A DNA stretch of 6,212 nt from Clostridia bacterium (GCA_017481065.1 JAFUPT010000048.1:1-6212), one strand, 5' to 3'. Numbered from the stretch's first letter, positions 1 through 5,229 are shown. Made by a program: numbers and translations. The notes: generated by a model not told the origin, from the sequence alone.

Positions 1-181
1 CCTCACCCGTTCCCTTCCGCGCCTCAGCTCGCCAAAGCCTCGGCCCTTCCAGAAACCAGTCAGGCGTTTACTCTCTCAGAATCTGACTGTTCTTTTCTTA
101 ATCTACTTTATTCGCTGTATCGTTTTCAAGGATCGTTCGTCGCCGCTCCCTCAGTGGTGATCCGCTGTTCTCGCGACAACA
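1..181 (-). other. Leader of a leftward stable-RNA (probably rRNA) operon, partial
   Basis: This is non-coding sequence downstream of the strong leftward promoter. Read on the minus strand it contains CCTTGAAAACGATACAG (about 118-134), which resembles the short TTGAAAAC-type stretch commonly found in rRNA leaders and spacers of Bacillota. A 7-bp inverted repeat (57-63 with 83-89, CAGTCAG/CTGACTG, 19-base loop) may be a processing or leader stem. No start of 16S rRNA is visible, so the gene would lie beyond the left edge. The rRNA assignment is inference from promoter strength and leader style. Another stable RNA or tRNA operon is possible. No convincing open frame is seen here. Confidence 0.5.
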
Positions 182-187
182 TGTGAT

Positions 188-216
188 ATTATAGCAAACC
201 TTCTCAAATCTGTCAA
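188..216 (-). promoter_or_regulatory. Consensus leftward promoter (rRNA-type)
   Basis: On the minus strand there is TTGACA (216-211), a 17-base spacer, and TATAAT (193-188) preceded by TGC, which makes an extended -10. All twelve core bases match the housekeeping consensus. Transcription would start near 181 and run leftwards. Such perfect promoters are typical of rRNA operons. It lies back to back with the rightward T-box promoter about 180 bases away. Confidence 0.8.
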
Positions 217-397
217 GCGTTTTTGGCAAGTTTATATGGAAATAACGTAGTTTCGGAGTTTCCGTCACAGATTTTTGAAATATCCGAACAATACTTTTGA
301 CACACTTTTGCCACGGCCGGAATATGCCGAACATTCCCGATTTTTGCCGCACGGATCATTCGCGGGCAATTTTTCCGGCAAAAATTCAAAAAAGGGG
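217..397. other. Divergent AT-rich intergenic region, no gene seen
   Basis: This stretch separates the two divergent promoters and I see no credible gene in it. It contains an inverted repeat AATTTTT/AAAAATT (368-374 and 380-386, 5-base gap) ending 11 bases before the rightward -35 box. It also has an imperfect direct repeat, TTTTGCCACGG (306-316) and TTTTGCCGCACGG (342-354). These could be regulator sites or AT-rich upstream promoter elements, but nothing in the sequence decides between them. Confidence 0.4.
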
Positions 398-426
398 TTG
401 ACAAACATAAACTTTACGGATATAAT
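398..426 (+). promoter_or_regulatory. Consensus promoter of the T-box/trpXYZ operon
   Basis: TTGACA (398-403) is followed by a 17-base spacer and TATAAT (421-426), a perfect housekeeping promoter. The expected start is near 433, about 20 bases before the T-box leader. So strong a promoter suits an operon whose expression is set by attenuation after initiation rather than by a repressor. Confidence 0.85.
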
Positions 427-658
427 CATGCCAATCCAAGAAATTCAAACCAGCGAGTAAGAGTAGTAGAGCGGAAAGCGACGTTTTCAGAGAGCCGCAG
501 GCGGTGGGATTGCGGCAGCCGAGCCCGCGCGAATGGACTTACGAGGGCGGCCGAAAGCCGGTTTCATCCGGCAAGTAGCAACCGACGGGTACCGCGCCCG
601 TTATCAGTGCGGCTCATATGTTCGTATGAGAATCGAGCGGATGTATTTTTACATCAAC

Positions 659-689
659 TTGGGTGGCACCGCAGGTTATCCTGTCCCAA
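659..689 (+). promoter_or_regulatory. T-box antiterminator helix
   Basis: The alternative fold to the terminator is directly readable. Helix A1 is TTGGG (659-663) with CCCAA (685-689). A seven-base bulge TGGCACC (664-670) holds the tRNA acceptor-pairing UGGC. Helix A2 is GCAGG (671-675) with CCTGT (680-684), closing on TTAT. Bases 680-687 are also the 5' arm of the terminator, so the two folds exclude each other. Uncharged tRNA-Trp bound to the bulge would favour this fold and read-through. Confidence 0.88.
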
Positions 690-710
690 TTATCTGGGAC
701 AGGTTTTTTT
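680..710 (+). terminator. T-box intrinsic terminator (attenuator)
   Basis: The perfect stem CCTGTCCC (680-687) with GGGACAGG (696-703) closes on an 8-base loop and is followed by seven T (704-710). It stops transcription before trpX when tRNA-Trp is charged. Confidence 0.93.
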
Positions 711-739
711 ATTCCTGATATTCCTGAATATAGCCCGAA

Positions 740-843
740 GGGAGGCAGAAGCCATGAAACAGCTTGACCACCGATGGCGACGCTTAAACAAAACCCCAAA
801 CCAGCCTTCATTACAAACTACTTATATAAAAGGAGATAGAACC
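740..843 (+). other. Segment with a second in-frame start ahead of trpX
   Basis: Between the attenuator and the trpX start there is a good ribosome binding site, GGGAGG (740-745), spaced 8 bases from an ATG at 754. The frame runs without a stop into trpX and would add 30 hydrophilic residues (MKQLDHRWRRLN and onward) before the signal peptide. It includes one Trp codon at 775-777. I prefer the 844 start for TrpX because it gives a normal signal peptide and has its own AGGAG site. Whether 754 is used, for an extended precursor or for coupling, cannot be told from sequence alone. Confidence 0.4.
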
Positions 844-1794
844 ATGAAAAAGATGCTTTCCATTATTATCGCAGCCATCCTCATGCTGACCGCAGTTGCC
901 TTCGCCGCCCCCACCATCGGCATCAACCAGTACGGCGAGCACGCCTCCCTCGATAATTGCCGCGAAGGCTTCATCCAGGGCCTGAAGGACCTGGGCCTCG
1001 TGGAAGGCGAGGATTTCGAAATCGCTTACCAGAACGCCGGCTTTGACAACGCCATCGCCACCCAGATCGGCCAGAACTTCTCCGCAACGAACGTGGCCGT
1101 CATGTGCGCCATCGCCACTCCCTCCGCGACCGCCTGCTATGCCGCCGCCGAGGACAAGGATATTCCCGTGGTCTTCACCGCAATCACCGATCCCGAGCAG
1201 GCCGGCCTCGTGGGCGGCAACATCACCGGCACCAGCGATAAGCTGCCCGTTGAAGCCCAGCTGGACCTGATCCGCAAGCTGCAGCCCGAAGCCAAGACCA
1301 TCGGCATCCTCTACACCACCAGCGAGCCCAACTCCGTATCCGCCATCGCCGAATATGAAGAGAAGGCCCCCGCCTACGGCTTCACCATCGAGGCCCTCGG
1401 CGTGACCGCCCAGAGCGAAGTGACCCAGGCCGCCGACACCCTGATCGGCAAGGGCGTGGATTGCCTCTCCAACCTGACCGACAACAACGTGGTCGGCGTG
1501 CTCTCCTCCATCCTGGAAAAGACTGATGAAGCCGGCATCCCGATCTACGGCAGCGAGGTTGAGCAGGTGAAGCTGGGCTGCGTCGCCGCAGCGGGCATCG
1601 ATTACTTCGCCCTCGGCCAGCAGACCGCAGCCCTCGCCGTGAAGATCCTCTCCGGCGAAGCCAGCGCTTACGACCTGCCCTATGAAACCATCTCCGAGTA
1701 CGGCATCTATGTAAACAGCGAAGCCCTGGCCGCCTTCGGCATCGAGCTTCCCGCCGAAATCGCCGAGAAGGCCATCGAATCTGCAAACGCCTGA
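844..1794 (+). CDS. trpX: ABC transporter substrate-binding protein, TrpX-like
   Basis: A 316-residue exported binding protein of the ABC_sub_bind (TrpX) family, which captures the substrate outside the membrane and delivers it to the permease encoded next door. The 844 start has AGGAG at 831-835 and yields a KK-type signal peptide with a hydrophobic core and an AFA|AP signal peptidase I site after residue 21. The mature part begins PTIGINQYGEHASLDNCREG. Family-typical stretches include IATPSATA, PVVFTAITDPEQAGLV, ITGTSDKLPVEAQLDLI, TIGILYTTSEPNS and LTDNNVV. Tryptophan specificity is inferred from the T-box, not from the binding pocket. Oddly, no lipobox cysteine follows the signal peptide, although Gram-positive binding proteins are normally lipoproteins. 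The mature protein contains no Trp. Confidence 0.88.
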   Translation: MKKMLSIIIAAILMLTAVAFAAPTIGINQYGEHASLDNCREGFIQGLKDLGLVEGEDFEIAYQNAGFDNAIATQIGQNFSATNVAVMCAIATPSATACYAAAEDKDIPVVFTAITDPEQAGLVGGNITGTSDKLPVEAQLDLIRKLQPEAKTIGILYTTSEPNSVSAIAEYEEKAPAYGFTIEALGVTAQSEVTQAADTLIGKGVDCLSNLTDNNVVGVLSSILEKTDEAGIPIYGSEVEQVKLGCVAAAGIDYFALGQQTAALAVKILSGEASAYDLPYETISEYGIYVNSEALAAFGIELPAEIAEKAIESANA

Positions 1795-1832
1795 TAATCG
1801 CAATACAACCACTATATTATAGTAACTTCAAG

Positions 1833-1860
1833 GCCGGCGGCTTCCTCGGAGGCTGCCGGC
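1833..1860 (+). other. Intercistronic hairpin between trpX and trpY
   Basis: A GC-rich stem runs from 1833-1844 to 1849-1860 (GCCGGCGGCTTC with GGAGGCTGCCGGC, two G-U pairs) and closes on CTCG. No T run follows, so it is not a standard terminator. Its place after the binding-protein gene suggests it protects the trpX message from 3' decay or limits read-through, giving more binding protein than permease. That role is inference by analogy with other binding-protein operons. Confidence 0.55.
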
Positions 1861-1887
1861 AGTCCCGCGAAATAAGGAGCAAACGCC

Positions 1888-2784
1888 ATGAGCACCATCA
1901 TCGATCTTCTCATCAGCACCGCGACCCAGGGCCTGATTTACGCCCTGCTGTCCTACGGCATTTTCATTACCTATAAGATACTGGATTTCCCGGACCTCAC
2001 CGTGGACGGCTCCTTCCCCCTGGGCGCAGCCGTCGCCGCCGTGGCGCTGGTCAATGGCTGGGATCCCTATCTCACCCTGGTATTGGCAATGGCTGTCGGC
2101 GCGGTCGCCGGCTTCGTCACCGGCCTCATCCATGTGCGCCTCAAGGTGCGCGATTTGCTGGCGGGCATCATCACGATGACGGCGCTCTTCTCCATCAACC
2201 TGCAGATCGCGGGCTCCAACCTGGCCGTGGACCGCTCCTTTAAAACCATCTTCACCGGCGGCCCCGCCATGGCCCTCTTCGGCAATTTCACCCTGATGCA
2301 GCGCAAGCTCATCATCTCCCTGATCCTCGTGATCATCTTCAAGATCATCCTCGATCTCTTCTTCAAGACCAAGTGCGGCATGCTGCTGCGCGCCACGGGC
2401 AACAACCCCACCGTCGTCACCTCCCTGGCCGTGGACCAGGGCCGCATGAAGATCCTCGGCCTGGTGATCTCCAACGCCCTCGTATCCCTCTGCGGCGCGG
2501 TGGTCTGCCATGAACAGCGCTCCTTCTCCTCCACGATGGGCACCGGCCAGATGGTATTCGGCCTTGCCACCGTCATCATCGGCACCACGATCTTCAAGAA
2601 GCTCAGCTTCGTGAAGGGCACCACAGCCGTGGTGGTGGGCAGCATCGTGTATAAAATCTGCATCCAGGTGGCCATCAGCCTCGGCCTGCCGGCAAACCTT
2701 CTGAAGCTGGTCACGGCCGTGCTCTTCCTGGCAATCCTGGTCATCGGCAATCTGAACAAGGGGAAGGTGAAGGCACATGCTTGA
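1888..2784 (+). CDS. trpY: ABC transporter permease, TrpY-like
   Basis: A 298-residue integral membrane permease of the LivH/RbsC-like family (BPD_transp_2), forming the translocation path of the importer. The start has AAGGAG at 1874-1879, 8 bases upstream. Hydrophobic segments appear near residues 8-30, 44-56, 61-80, 89-109, 140-158, 186-207, 221-236, 245-263 and 270-288. The segment DFPDLTVDGSFPLGAA (33-48) is typical of this subfamily. The cytoplasmic stretch TKCGMLLRATGNNP (161-174) matches the region that couples to the ATPase. It follows the binding-protein gene after 93 bases holding a hairpin, and overlaps the ATPase gene by 8 bases. It contains a single Trp (residue 58). Tryptophan as substrate is inferred from the leader RNA. 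Confidence 0.88.
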   Translation: MSTIIDLLISTATQGLIYALLSYGIFITYKILDFPDLTVDGSFPLGAAVAAVALVNGWDPYLTLVLAMAVGAVAGFVTGLIHVRLKVRDLLAGIITMTALFSINLQIAGSNLAVDRSFKTIFTGGPAMALFGNFTLMQRKLIISLILVIIFKIILDLFFKTKCGMLLRATGNNPTVVTSLAVDQGRMKILGLVISNALVSLCGAVVCHEQRSFSSTMGTGQMVFGLATVIIGTTIFKKLSFVKGTTAVVVGSIVYKICIQVAISLGLPANLLKLVTAVLFLAILVIGNLNKGKVKAHA

Positions 2785-3550
2785 GCTTAAGAATATTTCC
2801 AAGATTTACAACCAGGGCCTCGTTACCGAATCCTGCCTCTTCAAGGATTTCAACCTCAAGGTGGACGGCGGCGAATTCGTATCCATCGTGGGCAGCAACG
2901 GCAGCGGCAAAACCAGCATGCTGAACATCATCTGCGGCAGCATCCCCGTGGAGGGCGGCCAGGTGATCATCGATGGCCGGGACATCACCCGCTCCCCGGA
3001 ACACCGCCGCTACGCTCGCATCGGCCGCATCTTCCAGAATCCGGCGCTGGGCACCTGCCCGGATCTCACCATGCTCGAAAACCTCTCCCTCGCAGATAAC
3101 AAGGGCAAGCCCTTCGGCCTCGGCCGCGCGGTTTCCAAAAAGCGCGTGGAATTCTTCAGAGAGCAGCTCGCTTCCCTCCAGCTTGGCCTCGAGGATAAGC
3201 TGCACATCAAGATGGGCGCGCTCTCCGGCGGACAGCGGCAGGCTGTGGCGCTCCTGATGGTCACCCTCTCGCCCCTGGATTTCCTCATCCTCGATGAGCA
3301 TACCGCCGCCCTCGATCCCCACACCGCCGATATCATCATGGAAATGACCGATCGAGTCGTCCGCGAAAAGAAGCTCACCGCCATGATGGTCACCCACAAC
3401 CTGCGCTACGCCGTGGAGTACGGCTCCCGCATGCTCATGATGGACCGCGGCCACATCGTTTTCGACCGCGCCGGCGCGGACAAGCAGGCCACCAAGGTGG
3501 ATGATATCCTCGAAATCTTCAACCGCATCTCCATCGAATGCGGCACCTGA
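2777..3550 (+). CDS. trpZ: ABC transporter ATP-binding protein, TrpZ-like
   Basis: A 257-residue cytoplasmic ATPase that powers the importer. All nucleotide-binding motifs are intact: Walker A GSNGSGKT (39-46), signature LSGGQRQ (149-155), Walker B LILDE (170-174) with catalytic Glu174, D-loop ALDP (178-181) and H-loop His207 in MVTHN. The length is normal for an amino-acid-type importer ATPase. The ATG lies inside the end of the permease gene (8-base overlap) with a GGTGAAGG-type site just upstream, so translation is probably coupled. The gene is the last of the operon. Its TGA is followed at once by a hairpin repeat element and then a terminator. It has no Trp residue. Confidence 0.9.
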   Translation: MLELKNISKIYNQGLVTESCLFKDFNLKVDGGEFVSIVGSNGSGKTSMLNIICGSIPVEGGQVIIDGRDITRSPEHRRYARIGRIFQNPALGTCPDLTMLENLSLADNKGKPFGLGRAVSKKRVEFFREQLASLQLGLEDKLHIKMGALSGGQRQAVALLMVTLSPLDFLILDEHTAALDPHTADIIMEMTDRVVREKKLTAMMVTHNLRYAVEYGSRMLMMDRGHIVFDRAGADKQATKVDDILEIFNRISIECGT

Positions 3551-3626
3551 CGGGGACGCTGGGAGAACACCGGGAGAACGCTGGGGCTCTGCCCCAGACC
3601 CCGCCAAAGGGAATGATTCCCTTTGG
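3551..3626 (+). repeat. Modular triloop-hairpin element 1 (after trpZ)
   Basis: It begins right after the TGA with CGGGGACGCTGGGAG and an internal 11-base near-duplication (GGGAGAACACC / GGGAGAACGCT, 3561-3582). Two perfect hairpins follow. One is CTGGGGC (3581-3587) with GCCCCAG (3591-3597), loop TCT. The other is CCAAAGGGAA (3604-3613) with TTCCCTTTGG (3617-3626), loop TGA. The joining sequence is ACCCCG, and AAACCTC follows the second hairpin. Neither hairpin has a T run; the true terminator is 10 bases further on. Related elements lie at 4370-4474 and, inverted, at 4528-4641. Confidence 0.75.
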
Positions 3627-3636
3627 AAACCTCACA

Positions 3637-3664
3637 AAAAAAGCACCCATAAGGGTGCTTTTTT
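3637..3664 (+). terminator. Intrinsic terminator of the trpXYZ operon
   Basis: Stem AAGCACCC (3641-3648) pairs with GGGTGCTT (3653-3660) around ATAA. Runs of A on the left (from 3636) and T on the right (to 3664) lengthen the stem and provide the U tract. It could work in both directions. Confidence 0.9.
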
Positions 3665-3735
3665 AATTATTTCTGCAAATCGCGCCGCCAAACGCTTCTC
3701 CCTCATTTGACACAAAAAAGCCCCAAATTTCCGTG

Positions 3736-3763
3736 TTTCAGTTTCCTCTGCGCCGTTTATATA
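3736..3763 (+). promoter_or_regulatory. Weak candidate promoter of the zinc-knuckle gene
   Basis: TTTCAG (3736-3741), a 16-base spacer and TATATA (3758-3763) form a poor match to the housekeeping consensus. It is the best candidate I see between the upstream terminator and the start codon at 3815. A small AT-rich dyad CGAAAA/TTTTCG (3770-3775, 3780-3785) lies in the presumed 5' UTR. Confidence 0.3.
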
Positions 3764-3814
3764 GGATTACGAAAAGAATTTTTCGCAAATAATACCATTT
3801 AGGAGGTACGAAAC

Positions 3815-4369
3815 ATGAAAAAGAGGCTCATCGCCGCGCTGCTCGCATTGACTCTCGCACTCGCCTTGCCCGCTGCCCTGGCCGCAGATACGCGCATTGA
3901 AAGCCTGGAATATAAAGGTTTTGGCGTAATCAAGGTGGAATTCACCCGCGAAACCCAGTGGAATCCCGGCGCGACCTTCACCCTGACCGACGGAAGCAAT
4001 ACCGCCGTCACCGCCACCCCCTTTGCCGGCGAGGATGAGGAAGCCTACCTCTACGCTCCCGACATCGCCGACGGCGCAGCCTACACCCTGCAGTTCACCC
4101 TCGGCGCTACCGACCAGACCATCCCCTTCACCGCCGATACCGCGCTGGACCACAGAATCAGCAAATCCGATGAAGTGACCGCCCGCGAGGACAAGGAAAA
4201 GTGCGATTTCTGCCGCACTCCCGGCCACGACGAGGATTTCTGCCCCGAACGCATCAACCCCGGCGACGTTCCCACCGATATCTCCGGCCTCGCCTGGTAC
4301 TTTGATATCGACGAGCTCTGCGAGCGCTGCCGCGGCTTCGGCCACGACGATGAACGCTGCCCGAACTGA
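3815..4369 (+). CDS. Exported protein with two CCHC zinc knuckles, function unknown
   Basis: A 184-residue protein that I do not recognise as a named family. The start is fixed by AGGAGG (3801-3806), 8 bases upstream. Residues 1-23 form a signal peptide (KKR, hydrophobic core, ALA|AD cleavage site) with no lipobox. Residues about 26-110 look beta-rich, alternating hydrophobic and polar, possibly an Ig-like or sandwich fold. A charged linker (112-129) leads to two zinc knuckles of exact CX2CX4HX4C spacing: Cys130, Cys133, His138, Cys143 (CDFCRTPGHDEDFC) and Cys169, Cys172, His177, Cys182 (CERCRGFGHDDERC). Both have the Gly before His and a Pro after the last Cys. The spacing is that of retroviral-type nucleic-acid-binding knuckles, but Asp/Glu after the His makes these acidic. 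Zinc binding is likely; nucleic-acid binding is only one possibility. The gene appears monocistronic, between two terminators. Confidence 0.85.
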   Translation: MKKRLIAALLALTLALALPAALAADTRIESLEYKGFGVIKVEFTRETQWNPGATFTLTDGSNTAVTATPFAGEDEEAYLYAPDIADGAAYTLQFTLGATDQTIPFTADTALDHRISKSDEVTAREDKEKCDFCRTPGHDEDFCPERINPGDVPTDISGLAWYFDIDELCERCRGFGHDDERCPN

Positions 4370-4474
4370 CGGGGGGATGCCGGGAGTACGCTTAAGGGAC
4401 TCCGTCCCTTAAGAATCCCTGCCAGGGGAAATGATTTCCCCTGGACCCCTCTGAATGCACTGCTGCGCAGTGCA
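4370..4474 (+). repeat. Modular triloop-hairpin element 2 (after the zinc-knuckle gene)
   Basis: It follows the TGA directly with CGGGGGGATGCCGGGAGTACG, related to the head of element 1. Three perfect hairpins follow: CTTAAGGGAC (4391-4400) with GTCCCTTAAG (4404-4413), loop TCC; CCAGGGGAAA (4422-4431) with TTTCCCCTGG (4435-4444), loop TGA; and TGCACTGC (4456-4463) with GCAGTGCA (4467-4474), loop TGC. The joiners AATCCCTG and ACCCCTC resemble those of the other two elements. The shared terminator follows 8 bases later. Confidence 0.75.
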
Positions 4475-4482
4475 GAAATAAT

Positions 4483-4517
4483 ATAAATCCCTGTCCCGCT
4501 CCGGGACAGGGATTTAT
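4483..4517. terminator. Bidirectional terminator between convergent genes
   Basis: A perfect 16-bp inverted repeat (4483-4498 with 4502-4517, core AATCCCTGTCCCG) closes on CTC. The stem ends and flanks are A/T-rich on both sides (AAATAATATAAAT on the left, ATTTATTCT on the right), giving U-containing tails in both directions. It separates the rightward zinc-knuckle gene from the leftward GNAT gene. Confidence 0.8.
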
Positions 4518-4527
4518 TCTGAGGATT

Positions 4528-4641
4528 CTTAAGGGCATCATGCCCTTAAGCGAGGTTTCCAAAGGGGCAGTGCCCCTTTGGCAGGAGTCCAGAGGACAGC
4601 GTCCTCTGGTCAGAGCCCCCAACGTCTCTCCCAGCGCCGAC
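4528..4641 (-). repeat. Modular triloop-hairpin element 3 (end of the GNAT gene, inverted)
   Basis: Read on the minus strand it starts with a head GGCGCTGGGAGAGACGTT (4640-4621) like those of elements 1 and 2. A degenerate GGGGGCTCTGACC (4620-4608) follows, matching hairpin 1 of element 1. Three perfect hairpins come next: 4589-4597 with 4601-4609 (CCAGAGGAC arm), 4559-4568 with 4572-4581 (CCAAAGGGGC arm), and 4528-4537 with 4541-4550 (CTTAAGGGCA arm). Each has a 3-base loop. The joiner GGAAACCTC (4560-4552) matches element 1 exactly. The element overlaps the 3' end of the GNAT reading frame and ends close to the shared terminator. Confidence 0.75.
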
Positions 4642-5196
4642 CTCCAGCTTCTTCTTCATCAGGTACCTGTCCCTGCCGCCGTAAAATTCCCCGCGCATGT
4701 GCACCTCGAATCCCTGGGCGAGCAGGTTGTTCAGGCTGGGCGCATTCTGCGGGGACACGGTGACAAATCCCCATTCCGCGCCGAGCAGAACCGCCGCGCG
4801 CTCCCGCTCCCGTATGCAGAATTGCTGTATGCCGAGCCCCCGGTAGGCGGGATTCACAAAGGTCGTATCAAATACCACGCATTTCTCCGCAGGAAAGCCG
4901 AAATGCTCGCCGTGGTTGCCCTCGCAGGAGCGGTTGGCCACCATCTGGGTATAGGCCACAATTTCATTTCCATCCAGCAGGCATAGGCCGAAATCAAGTT
5001 CAATGGTTTCCAGCAGGTCCTCCCGGTCAATCAGCGCCAGCTGGCTGGGCTCGGGCATGGCCTCGGACACCCGCTGCTGCAGCGCCAGCACAGCGCCGAT
5101 GTCCCCCGCTTCAATCCTGCGCACCAGCAGATGCTTTTCGCCCCGCCTCCCGGCAAAAACCGCCTCCCGGGGTTCAAAGGAAAGCTCCAGCGCCAT
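4546..5196 (-). CDS. GNAT-family N-acetyltransferase with a repeat-encoded C-terminus
   Basis: A 216-residue predicted cytoplasmic acetyltransferase using acetyl-CoA; the acceptor is unknown. The start at 5196 has AAGGAGG (5210-5204) 7 bases upstream and a promoter just before it. A longer frame to 5394 exists but begins upstream of that promoter. The GNAT fold is supported by VRRIEAGDIGAVLALQ (25-40), FVNPAYRGLGIQQFCIRERER (113-133) with the RGLGIQ acetyl-CoA pyrophosphate loop, VTVSPQNAPSLNNLLAQGFEV (145-165) as motif B, and GGRDRYLMKKKL (173-184) as the final strand. The family-like sequence ends near residue 185. Residues about 186-216 are read from hairpin element 3, and the TAA lies inside its last hairpin. 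The tail is therefore probably a recent acquisition after loss of an earlier stop. Enzyme class is confident, substrate is not. Confidence 0.85.
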   Translation of the reverse strand: MALELSFEPREAVFAGRRGEKHLLVRRIEAGDIGAVLALQQRVSEAMPEPSQLALIDREDLLETIELDFGLCLLDGNEIVAYTQMVANRSCEGNHGEHFGFPAEKCVVFDTTFVNPAYRGLGIQQFCIRERERAAVLLGAEWGFVTVSPQNAPSLNNLLAQGFEVHMRGEFYGGRDRYLMKKKLEVGAGRDVGGSDQRTLSSGLLPKGHCPFGNLA

Positions 5197-5229
5197 GTTC
5201 CCGCCTCCTTCAAATTGGAATCTGCTTCC

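Larger units (their letters stand above)
455..710 (+). ncRNA. Tryptophan-specific T-box riboswitch
   Basis: This leader RNA senses uncharged tRNA and controls the downstream importer by antitermination. It begins with the usual GAGTAAGAGTAGTAGAGCGG-like 5' end. A CAGAGAG segment (about 488-494) lies where the distal Stem I motif is expected. The specifier-loop context GAA-TGG-ACTT puts codon UGG (Trp) at 534-536. Candidate linker hairpins are 557-572, 613-630 and 640-655. The conserved T-box core GGGTGGCACCGC is at 661-672. The UGGC at 664-667 pairs with an acceptor end GCCA, meaning discriminator G73, which is what bacterial tRNA-Trp carries. Specifier and bulge therefore both point to tryptophan independently. 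It ends in a strong intrinsic terminator. Confidence 0.93.

Noticed and set aside
297..302. TTGACA as an extra rightward promoter
   Set aside because: The sequence at the expected -10 position (GAATAT/AATATG) is a poor match, and a perfect promoter lies at 398-426.
680..703. Shared CCTGTCCC/GGGACAGG between the T-box terminator and the convergent terminator at 4491-4509
   Set aside because: The surrounding sequence, loop and stem length differ, so this is more likely chance than a shared repeat.
811..1812. Long minus-strand open frame opposite trpX
   Set aside because: It is a shadow of the real gene caused by strong GC-biased third positions. The translation is Gly/His/Asp-rich with no motif, and its start has no ribosome binding site.
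1828..2802. Long minus-strand frame opposite the permease gene
   Set aside because: The composition (Gly, Asp, Glu, His-rich, low complexity) is that of an antisense shadow, and the plus strand encodes a clear permease.
2741..3607. Long minus-strand frame opposite the ATPase gene
   Set aside because: The plus strand carries every ABC ATPase motif; the opposite frame has none.
3707..3712. TTGACA as -35 box for the zinc-knuckle gene
   Set aside because: No acceptable -10 box lies 16-18 bases downstream.
4391..4609. Hairpin cluster as a CRISPR array or transposon ends
   Set aside because: Repeats are short, palindromic and not identical, with no uniform spacers. No transposase or cas gene is present in the window.
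4540..4986. Plus-strand frame opposite the GNAT gene
   Set aside because: It starts inside a hairpin repeat and runs antisense to a recognisable GNAT domain.
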